Assembly: GCF_019924045.1 (NCBI RefSeq)
Contig: NZ_JAHXBN010000009.1
Span: forward strand, 1-64,000
Length of the DNA stretch: 64,000 nucleotides
Source of the DNA: Dyadobacter fermentans
GTDB lineage: Bacteria; Bacteroidota; Bacteroidia; Cytophagales; Spirosomataceae
Direction of reading: 5' to 3'
A program made the translations under genes and the position numbers. The notes beneath the pieces are model-generated. The model was not told the origin of the DNA. It saw only the letters and a list, made by a program, of their open reading frames with translations, and ran no database searches. This document shows, piece after piece, positions 1-7,354 of this stretch. Numbering within the stretch: position 1 is the stretch's first letter; every line of letters begins with the position of its first letter.

Positions 1-173
1 TTGACTAAATGGTCTTTACCAAATTTAACGATCCATTTCTTGATTGTCATACTTCCCTTAATCCCATAACGACGAGATGCTTCCAGATGACTTAAACCCT
101 GTTCTTCAATTTCGCGAACTACCTCTTGCTTAAAGCTCAGACTGTACTTAATTACTGGCCGACGTTCATGCAT
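1..173 (-). CDS. IS3-family transposase OrfA, N-terminal part (cut by window edge)
   Basis: This reads leftward from an ATG at 171-173 and is still open at base 1. The 57 visible residues begin MHERRPVIKYSLSFKQEVVR and continue through a helix-turn-helix (HLEASRRYGIKGSMTIKKW). That layout is typical of the small DNA-binding OrfA of IS3-family elements, which recognises the element's ends and is joined to the OrfB integrase by frameshifting. OrfB and the other end lie outside the window, so intactness cannot be judged. The start is supported by the inverted-repeat-like end immediately upstream. Confidence 0.8.
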   Translation of the reverse strand, partial: MHERRPVIKYSLSFKQEVVREIEEQGLSHLEASRRYGIKGSMTIKKWIVKFGKDHLV

Positions 174-186
174 GTTCCTATGATTT

Positions 187-212
187 GGGTCAACCTATTT
201 CAGGACGCGACA
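187..212. mobile_element. Terminal inverted-repeat end of the IS3-like element
   Basis: Read on the minus strand, the sequence just upstream of OrfA contains TCCTGAAATAGGTTGACCC. It resembles the ends of many Bacteroidota IS3 elements, which carry a CCTGAAATAGGTTGAC-like core. The exact outer boundary and any target duplication cannot be fixed because the other end is missing. Confidence 0.55.
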
Positions 213-225
213 GAGTGAGGGGGAC

Positions 226-275
226 TTCCATCCTCCCTTTCCTCCATCCTCCCCCAAAAAATCCCCCTACCCCTT
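226..275. repeat. Polypyrimidine tract between the IS end and the Rrf2 gene
   Basis: A run of TCC/CCTCC/CCTTTCC units lies directly next to the IS end. The same kind of tract occurs at 25272-25330, 36014-36054 and, as the purine strand, at 25168-25231 and 41082-41123, always between genes. No coding meaning is visible. Confidence 0.6.
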
Positions 276-304
276 GCATTTCTCCCAAATGTTCCGCACC
301 TTTG

Positions 305-329
305 TACTGTAATGATAAAAGTTACAGTA
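305..329. promoter_or_regulatory. Probable Rrf2 operator overlapping the rrf2 start codon
   Basis: A perfect 8-bp inverted repeat, TACTGTAA (305-312) and TTACAGTA (322-329), is separated by 9 bp. The right arm ends on the A of the ATG. A related dyad with the same spacer lies before the next gene (752-776). The position suggests autorepression by the Rrf2 protein. Confidence 0.6.
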
Positions 330-739
330 TGAACAGCGGTCGCTTTGCCATTTCGGTGCATATTCTGACATTATTGACCTTCGCGGAGGACGAATGGACG
401 TCGTCGGAATACCTGGCGGGGAGTATTAATATCAACCCGGTGCTCGTGCGGAAGGAACTTAGCAACCTCCGCGAACATGGCCTGGTGCTCAGCAAGGAAG
501 GAAAATCGGGCGGAAGCAAACTGGCCAAACCTGCCGGGCAGATCTTCATGTCGGAAGTGTATGAAGCTGTGAAACAGAAAGATCTGCTGGGAAAAGGGAT
601 CAACTCCCCTAACCCGGCCTGCCCCGTAGGCCGTAAGATCAACGACCATCTCGACAGCCTTTATGACGACGCAGAAAAGACTTTGCTCGCGAGCCTGGGA
701 AAAGTATCGCTGGCCGAGTTTTGCGGAAAGTTCAATTAA
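329..739 (+). CDS. Rrf2-family transcriptional regulator (YwnA-like)
   Basis: This 136-residue protein begins MNSGRFAISVHILTLL, the usual opening of the Rrf2 winged-helix domain. A recognition-helix region (INPVLVRKELSNLREHGLV) and the GGSKLAKPA wing follow. There is only one cysteine near residue 107, so it lacks the three-cysteine iron-sulphur cluster of IscR or NsrR and more resembles the YwnA/YwgB branch. The ATG at 329 was chosen over an in-frame start at 185 because the family alignment begins here and the upstream part is low-complexity. It probably represses itself and the NAD(P)-binding gene 66 bp downstream, since both carry similar dyads. The inducing signal is unknown. Confidence 0.85.
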   Translation: MNSGRFAISVHILTLLTFAEDEWTSSEYLAGSININPVLVRKELSNLREHGLVLSKEGKSGGSKLAKPAGQIFMSEVYEAVKQKDLLGKGINSPNPACPVGRKINDHLDSLYDDAEKTLLASLGKVSLAEFCGKFN

Positions 740-751
740 TTTTTTACCCAA

Positions 752-776
752 AACTGTAACATTTATTATTTCAGAA
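752..776. promoter_or_regulatory. Degenerate second copy of the Rrf2-type dyad
   Basis: AACTGTAA (752-759) and TTTCAGAA (769-776) match 7 and 6 of the 8 positions of the operator at 305-329 and keep exactly the same 9-bp spacer. The site ends 29 bp before the ATG of the oxidoreductase gene, where a repressor could block transcription. Confidence 0.5.
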
Positions 777-805
777 TAGAATATCCATCTCAAAAACAAA
801 TACTT

Positions 806-1459
806 ATGAAAATTGCATTGATCGGCGCCACCGGATTTGTAGGCACCCACGTTTTGAAAGAACTTGTTTCTCGCGGCCACCAGGTAACAGCCATCGCCCG
901 CAATACCGATAAGATCGACGCCAGCAACGAGCTCGTAACCGCCCAAGCCGCAGACGTCATGAATGCAGCCGAAGTTGCCGCAGCCGTAAAAGGCCACGAC
1001 GCGGTGATCAGCACATTCAACGCAGGTTGGACGAACCCTAATATCTACAACGACTTCATCGCCGGTGCCAAGGCCATTCAGGCGGGCGTGAAGCAGGCGG
1101 GTGTCAAACGTTTCCTCACCGTAGGCGGCGCAGGAAGCCTGGAAATCAAGCCGGGATTGCAGCTGGTGGACACTCCTACCTTCCCCGAGGCGTATAAAGC
1201 CGGTGCCACCGCCGCCCGCGATTACCTCAATTTCCTCAAAACCGAAACCGAGCTGGATTGGACTTTTCTAAGCCCGGCCATCGAGATGTCTCCCGCACAC
1301 CCTGGCGAGCGCACCGGTAAATACCGCACCGCGCTCGACACCCCAGTGTTCGACGAGCACCATCACAGCAGGTTGTCGGTAGACGATACCGCAGTCGCTA
1401 TTGTCGATGAGATCGAGCAAGGAAACTTCATCCGCAAGCGATTTACAGCTGCTTATTAG
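806..1459 (+). CDS. NAD(P)-binding Rossmann protein (YwnB/SDR-a type)
   Basis: The 217-residue protein starts MKIALIGATGFVGTHVLKEL, whose GATGFVG loop binds NAD(P). It has the NAD(P)H-binding domain layout of YwnB-like atypical short-chain reductases: AARNTDKID-type segment after beta-2, GHDAVISTF after beta-4, and VKRFLTVGGAGSL near the would-be active site. The classical Tyr-x-x-x-Lys pair is not evident, so it may act as a quinone or flavin reductase or only sense the cofactor. It follows the Rrf2 regulator on the same strand and carries a related operator, a pairing known from YwnA/YwnB. The substrate cannot be read from sequence. Confidence 0.8.
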   Translation: MKIALIGATGFVGTHVLKELVSRGHQVTAIARNTDKIDASNELVTAQAADVMNAAEVAAAVKGHDAVISTFNAGWTNPNIYNDFIAGAKAIQAGVKQAGVKRFLTVGGAGSLEIKPGLQLVDTPTFPEAYKAGATAARDYLNFLKTETELDWTFLSPAIEMSPAHPGERTGKYRTALDTPVFDEHHHSRLSVDDTAVAIVDEIEQGNFIRKRFTAAY

Positions 1460-1587
1460 GAGCGTACTTATAATAGGGTGCTTTCATACAGTACATACTA
1501 TTAGTTAGCTGCTAACGTTCCTATTTATACATATTTAAAGTATCAAAAGTATAATTCATATGATACTTTAAGGTAGTCACATCATAT

Positions 1588-1633
1588 AAAAAGGTTGGTA
1601 CTTCTCATTTGTGTGAAAAGTATCAACCTTTTT
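1588..1633. terminator. Long AT-rich hairpin, terminator-like
   Basis: Arms 1588-1603 (AAAAAGGTTGGTACTT) and 1618-1633 (AAGTATCAACCTTTTT) pair over 16 positions with one G-T wobble, around a 14-nt loop. The A and T runs at the two ends would allow termination in either direction. It lies 130 bp after the oxidoreductase gene, so it could also be part of the AT-rich repeat island rather than a terminator. Confidence 0.5.
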
Positions 1634-1957
1634 AATTTTATGATTAGTACCTCAATCACAATTTCATTCAAAACTTTTACTACATATTATATTTTAAAAA
1701 GTACTACACATTCGATACTTTTCTCACATTTTCAAGTATTATTCTTTTATTACTTTAAATACATATTATATCTATTATAATAATATACAATACTAAAAGT
1801 ATTATACATATACCCCATACATCTATTGATTAACAGATACTTAAACCGGGAAATAATTAATACTAGCCGATTGGTGGCGCTGCTACTATTACCACTCATT
1901 TTTACCTCCTCCCAGTACACGGGCTAATCATTGCCGGCATTAACACTGATTTTTGAC

Positions 1958-1965
1958 TAATTTTG
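1958..1965 (+). promoter_or_regulatory. Bacteroidota-type -7 element before the SRPBCC gene
   Basis: TAATTTTG fits the TAnnTTTG -7 consensus of Bacteroidota primary sigma factor promoters and lies 23 bp before the chosen ATG. A clear -33 TTTG at the usual distance is not seen. Confidence 0.4.
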
Positions 1966-1988
1966 CATTCCTAAAACCTGTCAAAATC

Positions 1989-2633
1989 ATGGCTACAAAC
2001 GAGACATTGTCAGCAGCAGACGAACTTGCCAAGCTGTCATCACACACATTAAAAGAAAAAACCGGGCGCAACTGGTCGGAATGGATCGAATGGCTCGACA
2101 ACCTCAAATCCGACGGAAGAGCCCATAAGGACATCGTCACATTGCTGGAAGATCACGTTGAGAATGGCTGGTACCGGCAGAAAATCGCTCTGGGTTACCG
2201 GGAAGCGATCGGGCAGCGGCAGCTAGGGGAGCTTCTATCCGGTTATGAAGTGGGCGTCTCCCGCACCTTCCCGATCCCCGTTCATAGAGCCTGGGAACTG
2301 ATCGCTTCGGAGGAAGGGCTTTCGACCTGGCTTGGGCCGCTCGTCGACGGATGTATAGGCATGGGCGAGTCGTTCAAAACGCAGGACGGTATCATGGGCA
2401 CCATCACCGTCCTGGCCCCGGGTTCGCATTTCCGGGTGGCGTGGAAGCCCGAGTACTGGCGTTACAATTCAACATTACAAGTACGCGTAGTGGGTAGCAA
2501 AAGCAAGAGCGCCGGTAAAAGCGTCATCAGTTTTCATCATGAAAAACTACCGAGGGCTGCCGACCGTGACGCGATGAAAAGACACTGGCAAGAAAAACTA
2601 TCCGATCTGGCTGAAATAATTAAGGGAAAATAA
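1989..2633 (+). CDS. DUF4287-like plus SRPBCC/AHSA1 domain protein
   Basis: This is a 214-residue cytoplasmic protein. Residues about 10-75 (TGRNWSEWIEWLDNLKSDGR, then HKDIVTLLEDH and GWYRQKIALGYREAIGQR) resemble the DUF4287 helical module. Residues about 80-214 form an AHSA1-type SRPBCC fold with the usual opening VSRTFPIPVHRAWELIASEEGLSTWLG. SRPBCC proteins bind hydrophobic ligands in a helix-grip cavity; the ligand here is unknown. The ATG at 1989 was preferred over a TTG at 1953 that falls inside the putative -7 element. It is one of four SRPBCC genes within 10 kb. Confidence 0.75.
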   Translation: MATNETLSAADELAKLSSHTLKEKTGRNWSEWIEWLDNLKSDGRAHKDIVTLLEDHVENGWYRQKIALGYREAIGQRQLGELLSGYEVGVSRTFPIPVHRAWELIASEEGLSTWLGPLVDGCIGMGESFKTQDGIMGTITVLAPGSHFRVAWKPEYWRYNSTLQVRVVGSKSKSAGKSVISFHHEKLPRAADRDAMKRHWQEKLSDLAEIIKGK

Positions 2634-2678
2634 GGTTCTTTGTACCCCGATTTTACAGCCACCAATTATTTAACCTAG

Positions 2679-4001
2679 ATGAAGTTCCGTGTTGCCGGCC
2701 TATTATTACTTTTTATACTTTTAAGCCATTCTAACCTTTTCGCCCAGCGCTTCCTTATGGACCTTGTGGATACCACAAACCAAATGGGAAAAGGTATGCT
2801 TTCCATTTATGAGCGCTATAACCGCGTGAGAATCAGTGGCTATATTCAACCACAGTTCCAGGTTATTTCCAAAGAAGGTGCCGAGACATTTGCGGGTGGC
2901 AACTTCTCCGGCCTCTCCAATAACCGTTTCATGCTCCGTCGCGGGCGCCTGCGTGTAGATTACGCGCACCTGAACAAGAACAATGACCCTACCTCGTATT
3001 TCGTATTCCAGTTTGACGGAACCGAACGCGGCGTAGCGATCCGCGATTTCTGGGGCCGGTTTTATGAAAACAAGTTCAAGATATTTGCATTGACCACCGG
3101 GATGTTCGCGCGGCCATTCGGACATGAGGTAAACCTTTCGTCGGCGAACCGTGAGTCGCCCGAGCGTGGGCGCATGTCGCAGATCCTGATGAAAACCGAG
3201 CGCGACATCGGTGTAATGCTTACCGTTACCAGCCGCAAAACACAGGCATGGCACCAGAAACTGAAATTCGACGTGGGCGTGTTCAATGGCCAGGGCATGT
3301 CGGGCCCGATGGATTACGACAGCCACAAGGATGTGATCAGCCGACTGAGCCTCAAACCGACCACCATCCGCGCATTGGGTCATGCGACCTTGTCGGCGGC
3401 AGTGTCGGGCTACGCAGGCGGCATTGTAAGCCAGTCTGATGTCCTCTATAAAACGGAACGCCGCGGCGGTGAATATCAGGCAGTACGAGACTCGTCGGCT
3501 TCAAACCTGCACAAGACCCGGCCCCGCAACTATGCCGGTGCGGATTTCCAGCTATCGTTCCCCAACCGGAAGGGCGAAACCGAATTCCGTGCAGAGTACA
3601 TCAAAGGCCAGCAGACGGCGACTTTCGCCACCAGTGAGACGCCCGGCACTTATCCGGTCACCAACGGCCTGAAAGACCCGCTTTATTCCCGCAGCTTCGA
3701 CGGTGCGTATTTCTATTTTCTGCAACACCTCGGCAGCCTGGACCACCAGTTTGTACTGAAATACGACTGGTACGATCCCAATACCAAGGTTACGGGCAGG
3801 CAAATCTCGGCCGATAAGGGGTTCGGCAAGGCTGATCTTCGGTACAACACCCTGGGTATGGGATACGTGTATACGGCGAACGAATCGCTCAAATTCGTAT
3901 TCTACTATGAATTCGTGCGGAATGAAAAGTCGGCGCTGGCGGGTTATGAAAGCGACGTTTCCGACGATGTGTTCACAGCCCGCGTCCAATACAATTTCTA
4001 A
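2679..4001 (+). CDS. OprO/OprP-like outer-membrane porin
   Basis: The 440-residue protein has a Sec signal (MKFRVAGLLLLFILLSHSNL, cleavage near FAQ). A short spacer follows, then a beta-barrel opening RVRISGYIQPQFQVI and the repeated amphipathic strands and terminal VQYNF phenylalanine of Gram-negative porins. RRGRLRVDYAHLNK and YFVFQFDG match the start of phosphate-selective porin O/P family barrels. Substrate choice in Bacteroidota members is poorly defined, so phosphate specificity is not claimed. It stands 45 bp after the SRPBCC gene and its stop codon overlaps that of the convergent SRPBCC gene at 3998-4001. Confidence 0.8.
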   Translation: MKFRVAGLLLLFILLSHSNLFAQRFLMDLVDTTNQMGKGMLSIYERYNRVRISGYIQPQFQVISKEGAETFAGGNFSGLSNNRFMLRRGRLRVDYAHLNKNNDPTSYFVFQFDGTERGVAIRDFWGRFYENKFKIFALTTGMFARPFGHEVNLSSANRESPERGRMSQILMKTERDIGVMLTVTSRKTQAWHQKLKFDVGVFNGQGMSGPMDYDSHKDVISRLSLKPTTIRALGHATLSAAVSGYAGGIVSQSDVLYKTERRGGEYQAVRDSSASNLHKTRPRNYAGADFQLSFPNRKGETEFRAEYIKGQQTATFATSETPGTYPVTNGLKDPLYSRSFDGAYFYFLQHLGSLDHQFVLKYDWYDPNTKVTGRQISADKGFGKADLRYNTLGMGYVYTANESLKFVFYYEFVRNEKSALAGYESDVSDDVFTARVQYNF

Positions 4002-4453
4002 ACGCCGAATCGCTCGGACAAAATTTTCCTGCGGTAAGCAAAAATCGTATTTACTTCCCGGTTCACGATTATCCGGTCTACCAACCTTCCCAAAATGCCG
4101 AACGGCACCTTGTAATGCAGAATATCCTCCATCAGTACCCCGCCGTTTTGCTCGGTGAAGCGGTGCTGATGGTGCCAGAATGCGTACGGTCCGAAGCGCT
4201 GCTCATCTACAAAATACTGCTTGTCAACCACATGTGTAATTTCGGTGCACCATTTCAGGGGTATACCGAACAGCGGCCGTACTATGTACCGGATAATCTG
4301 TCCGGCATACATTTTCTCGCCGTGGTGTGACGATGTCACCACGAACCCCATTTGCGAAGGGGTGATCTCCTTCAAATTGGCAGGGTTCGAAAAAAAGGCC
4401 CAGGCCTCATCGAGGCTAATGGGCATCCATTGTTTAAAATATAGCTCGCGCAT
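3998..4453 (-). CDS. SRPBCC (polyketide cyclase/dehydrase-like) protein
   Basis: This 151-residue protein opens MRELYFKQWMPISLDEAWAF, with the standard SRPBCC strand-helix start, then FFSNPANLKEITPSQMGF and the FGPYAFWHHQHRF and FGILGRLVDRIIVNR segments typical of the cell-division inhibitor/SRPBCC group. No signal peptide is present, and an intracellular hydrophobic-ligand role is likely. It faces the porin gene with a 4-nt overlap of stop codons (plus-strand TAA 3999-4001, minus-strand TAG 3998-4000). The upstream divergent gene is another SRPBCC protein, 148 bp away. Confidence 0.8.
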   Translation of the reverse strand: MRELYFKQWMPISLDEAWAFFSNPANLKEITPSQMGFVVTSSHHGEKMYAGQIIRYIVRPLFGIPLKWCTEITHVVDKQYFVDEQRFGPYAFWHHQHRFTEQNGGVLMEDILHYKVPFGILGRLVDRIIVNREVNTIFAYRRKILSERFGV

Positions 4454-4601
4454 GTCAACTCATTTGACCTAATATACGTTAAATATGCAGCCGCCGATCA
4501 AAATCCGGGCCGCATGTGCCGCTCCGCGCAGGCCGAGCAGCAGACCCGAGTCTTTTGGCATAGTTTTCTCAGCATTTATCACAATACTAACTCCGAATAA
4601 C

Positions 4602-5048
4602 ATGAACAGAAAACAGCTCGCAACCACAACCATTTCTATCCATGCAAGCCCTTCTGCGGTTTGGAAGGCATTGGTGGAACCTGAACTCGTCAAAAAGTAC
4701 TTTCATGGCACTGAAATGCGCTCGGATTTTGAGATTGGAAGCCCTATCACGTTCGAAGGCGAATGGCAGGGCCAGCATTATGTTGATAAGGGCGAAATCC
4801 TGAGGATCACGCCTGAACGCGAGCTAAGCTACTCGTTCTGGAGTCCGCTGTCCGGTACTGAAGATTTTGAGGATAATTATACTCACGTGACCTTCCACTT
4901 ATCGGACTACCACGAGAACACCACGCTGGTGGTAACTCAGGACAACCTGGAAGACGACGACGCCGTCGTGAAAGCGGAGGGCAACTGGTTGAACGTGCTG
5001 CACGATCTGAAAAGGGTTGTGGAGGAAGAACGGCTGCACGTCCTTTAA
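4602..5048 (+). CDS. SRPBCC/AHSA1-type protein
   Basis: The 148-residue protein begins MNRKQLATTTISIHASPSAVW, the normal AHSA1-fold opening, and continues WKALVEPELVKKYFHGTEM, SPITFEGEWQG and the C-terminal helix WLNVLHDLKRVVEEE. A ligand or a chaperone-cofactor-like role is possible, but nothing in the context decides it. The ATG at 4602 was chosen because the fold starts there; an in-frame start at 4485 adds an arginine/proline-rich stretch unlike the family. It is clearly related to the protein at 9710-10162. A perfect hairpin terminator follows at 5060-5094. Confidence 0.8.
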   Translation: MNRKQLATTTISIHASPSAVWKALVEPELVKKYFHGTEMRSDFEIGSPITFEGEWQGQHYVDKGEILRITPERELSYSFWSPLSGTEDFEDNYTHVTFHLSDYHENTTLVVTQDNLEDDDAVVKAEGNWLNVLHDLKRVVEEERLHVL

Positions 5049-5059
5049 GGCATTTCAAC

Positions 5060-5094
5060 ACAAAACCCGTTGGACGAGCTCCAACGGGTTTTGT
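5060..5094. terminator. Bidirectional terminator between SRPBCC gene and tex
   Basis: A perfect 15-bp stem, ACAAAACCCGTTGGA (5060-5074) with TCCAACGGGTTTTGT (5080-5094), has a 5-nt loop and is followed by ATTTTT. It lies between convergent genes and can serve both. Confidence 0.85.
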
Positions 5095-5099
5095 ATTTT

Positions 5100-7217
5100 T
5101 CAAAGTTTCATCGACAGGGCGATCCGCTTTCTGCCGAGGTCTACCTCAGTCACTTTAACGGTGACGTGCTGCTGTAACTTCACCACTTCGTTCGGGTCCT
5201 TCACAAATTTGTCGGCCATCTGCGAAACGTGGACGAGGCCATCCTGCTTCACGCCCACATCGACGAACGCGCCGAATGCGGTGATGTTCGTCACGATTCC
5301 GGGCAGGATCATCCCGACCTTCAAATCTTCCGGCTTCCTTACCGAGGCGTCGAACTCAAACTTCTTCATTTCCGCACGTGGGTCACGCGAGGGTTTTTCG
5401 AGCTCGGCGAGGATATCCTTCAAAGTGGGCAGGCCCACCGAGGCCGACACATACTTTTCAATTTTAACCTGGCGCCGCAAATCGGGTTTCTGCATTAAAT
5501 CCTTGACAGTAGCACCCGCATCTTTGGCCATTTGCTCTACCAATTCGTAACGCTCCGGGTGTACTGCACTGTTATCCAGTGGATTAGTTCCATTTTCAAT
5601 GCGCAAGAAGCCCGCCGCCTGCTCAAATGCTTTCGCTCCGAGCCGCGGAACTTTCAATAATTGCTGCCTCGATTTGAAATTTCCGTTTTTAGCGCGAAAA
5701 TCCACGATATTCTGCGCCAGAGCCGGTCCAAGGCCCGAAACATAGCGCAATAAATGCTTGCTCGACGTGTTGAGATTTACGCCTACGGAATTCACGCAGC
5801 TTTCTACGACTACGTCCAAAGCATTTCGCAATGAATTTTGGTCCACATCGTGCTGGTATTGGCCTACACCGATCGACTTCGGGTCGATCTTCACCAGTTC
5901 AGCCAGCGGGTCCATCAGCCTGCGCCCGATCGATATCGAACCGCGGACCGTCACATCTTTGTCCGGAAACTCCTCGCGTGCGACCTCCGAAGCGGAATAA
6001 ATAGACGCCCCCTGCTCGGATACCATAAATAACCCGATCTCCGCCGACTGCCCGGAACCGTCCAGCAGCTTCTTCACAAAATCTTCCGTCTCGCGACCCG
6101 CCGTACCGTTTCCAACGGCAATCGCCTCGACTTTGAACTTCCGGATGAGCTCACTGATCCTGGCGCCTGCTTCCGAAGGTTTATCGAATGGATAAATGAC
6201 ATGGTCGGAAATGAGGTTACCCTGGCTGTCGAGCACCACCACTTTGCAGCCCGTGCGGTAACCCGGGTCGATGGCCAGTACTGTTTTCTGGCCCAGCGGC
6301 GAAGCCAGCAGGAGCTGCCGGAGGTTTTCAGTGAACACCTGTATCGCCGCCACGTCCGCTTTTTCTTTGGATAAATTGGCAAATTCCGTTTCGATCGACG
6401 GCTTCAACAACCGTTTGTAGCTGTCGCCGATCGCTAGTTCGAGCTGATCCTTACAAGCCTCCGTACCGAACATAAACAGCCTGTCCAACGCTTCGAGCGC
6501 CGCATCTTCATCCGGCGAAATATCCACGCTCAGAATGCCCTCTTCTTCGCCTCTGCGCAGCGCGAGTAGCCTGTGCGAGGGTATTTTGGCCAAAGGCTCC
6601 GAAAACTCGAAATAATCACGGTATTTGGCCCCTTCCTCCTCTTTCTTTTTCTTCACTTTGGAAGTGATAATGGCCCCACGCTGGAATGTGTAACGCACTT
6701 TTGCCCGCGCTTCCTGGTTTTCGTTGATCCATTCGGCGATAATATCCCGGGCCCCCTGTAATGCGTCGCCGGCATTCGCCACCTGGTCGTTCAGGAAGCT
6801 GGCGGCCTTACCTTCCGGGTCGCGTTCCTTCCCTTCGAAAATAAGCCTGGCAAGTGGTTCCAGCCCTTTCTCAATGGCGATCGTCGCGCGGGTTTTTCTC
6901 TTTTGTTTATACGGAAGATAAAGGTCTTCCAGCTCGGTCAGCGAAAACACGCCCTCGATCTTCTTTTTCAGCTCCGGCGTGAGTTTACCTTGCTCTTCAA
7001 TGCTCTTCAAAATGGCCTCCCGGCGTTTTTCGACTTCCTGCTGCTTCTGCCATGCCTCTTTGACGGCTCCTATCTGGACTTCATCCAGCCCGCCGGTGGC
7101 TTCCTTACGGTACCGCGCGATAAACGGCACCGTAGCGCCTTCCTCAAATAACGCGATGGTGTTCCTCGCCTGCTTGTCGCTGACGCCCGCCTGTTGTGCA
7201 ATAAGGGTGTAGTTCAT
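5100..7217 (-). CDS. tex: Tex-family RNA-binding transcription accessory protein
   Basis: At about 705 residues the length is close to other Tex proteins. Domains in order: N-terminal helical Tex_N (residues ~1-190, with QARNTIALFEEGATVPFIARYRKE, a family hallmark), a YqgF-like RNase H fold (VLAIDPGYRTGCKVVVLDSQG, ~320-440), helix-hairpin-helix repeats (SGLGPALAQNIVDFRAKNG, ~490-560), and a C-terminal S1 RNA-binding domain (GMILPGIVTNITAFGAFVDV, ~630-700). Tex binds nucleic acid and affects transcription and stress tolerance. The ATG at 7217 is preferred; a TTG at 7244 would add nine residues but falls next to the putative promoter (7242-7271). Confidence 0.93.
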   Translation of the reverse strand: MNYTLIAQQAGVSDKQARNTIALFEEGATVPFIARYRKEATGGLDEVQIGAVKEAWQKQQEVEKRREAILKSIEEQGKLTPELKKKIEGVFSLTELEDLYLPYKQKRKTRATIAIEKGLEPLARLIFEGKERDPEGKAASFLNDQVANAGDALQGARDIIAEWINENQEARAKVRYTFQRGAIITSKVKKKKEEEGAKYRDYFEFSEPLAKIPSHRLLALRRGEEEGILSVDISPDEDAALEALDRLFMFGTEACKDQLELAIGDSYKRLLKPSIETEFANLSKEKADVAAIQVFTENLRQLLLASPLGQKTVLAIDPGYRTGCKVVVLDSQGNLISDHVIYPFDKPSEAGARISELIRKFKVEAIAVGNGTAGRETEDFVKKLLDGSGQSAEIGLFMVSEQGASIYSASEVAREEFPDKDVTVRGSISIGRRLMDPLAELVKIDPKSIGVGQYQHDVDQNSLRNALDVVVESCVNSVGVNLNTSSKHLLRYVSGLGPALAQNIVDFRAKNGNFKSRQQLLKVPRLGAKAFEQAAGFLRIENGTNPLDNSAVHPERYELVEQMAKDAGATVKDLMQKPDLRRQVKIEKYVSASVGLPTLKDILAELEKPSRDPRAEMKKFEFDASVRKPEDLKVGMILPGIVTNITAFGAFVDVGVKQDGLVHVSQMADKFVKDPNEVVKLQQHVTVKVTEVDLGRKRIALSMKL

Positions 7218-7241
7218 GTTTACTAATGAAATTGGAAACGG

Positions 7242-7271
7242 CAAATAAAGCGGATATTCACGGTTTTCAAA
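7242..7271 (-). promoter_or_regulatory. Possible tex promoter
   Basis: On the minus strand a TTTG (plus-strand CAAA 7268-7271) is followed after 18 bp by TTTATTTG (7249-7242). This is one mismatch from the TAnnTTTG -7 consensus and lies 25 bp before the ATG. Confidence 0.35.
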
Positions 7272-7311
7272 ACTAAAATTAGCGACGAGGCCACGTACGC
7301 ATTTTACCGTT

Positions 7312-7319
7312 TATATTTG
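7312..7319 (+). promoter_or_regulatory. -7 element before the ThuA-like gene
   Basis: TATATTTG is a full match to TAnnTTTG and lies 35 bp before the ATG at 7355. No clear -33 element was found. Confidence 0.4.
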
Positions 7320-7354
7320 GTGTAATTTAATCCTCATACCTAACCCCTTATCAA

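Larger units (their letters stand above)
1460..1988. other. AT-rich intergenic island with nested inverted repeats
   Basis: No credible gene is seen; the short open frame near 1595-1780 is low-complexity AT-rich sequence. The region contains two perfect or near-perfect dyads and many AGTAC, AGTAT and TACTTTT words: TTAAAGTATC (1535-1544) with GATACTTTAA (1562-1571), and AATACT (1789-1794) with AGTATT (1798-1803). A similar composition is seen at 21837-22075 and 35960-36005. Confidence 0.6.

Noticed and set aside
1595..1780. Open frame of 61 codons in the AT-rich gap after the oxidoreductase gene
   Set aside because: Residues are dominated by F, L, I, Y, S and T, as expected for AT-rich non-coding DNA, and a hairpin overlaps its start.
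4469..4693. Minus-strand frame of 74 codons with a hydrophobic stretch
   Set aside because: It overlaps the start of the SRPBCC gene at 4602 by 91 bp, has no visible ribosome-binding context and no recognised family, so it is probably a shadow of that gene and its leader.
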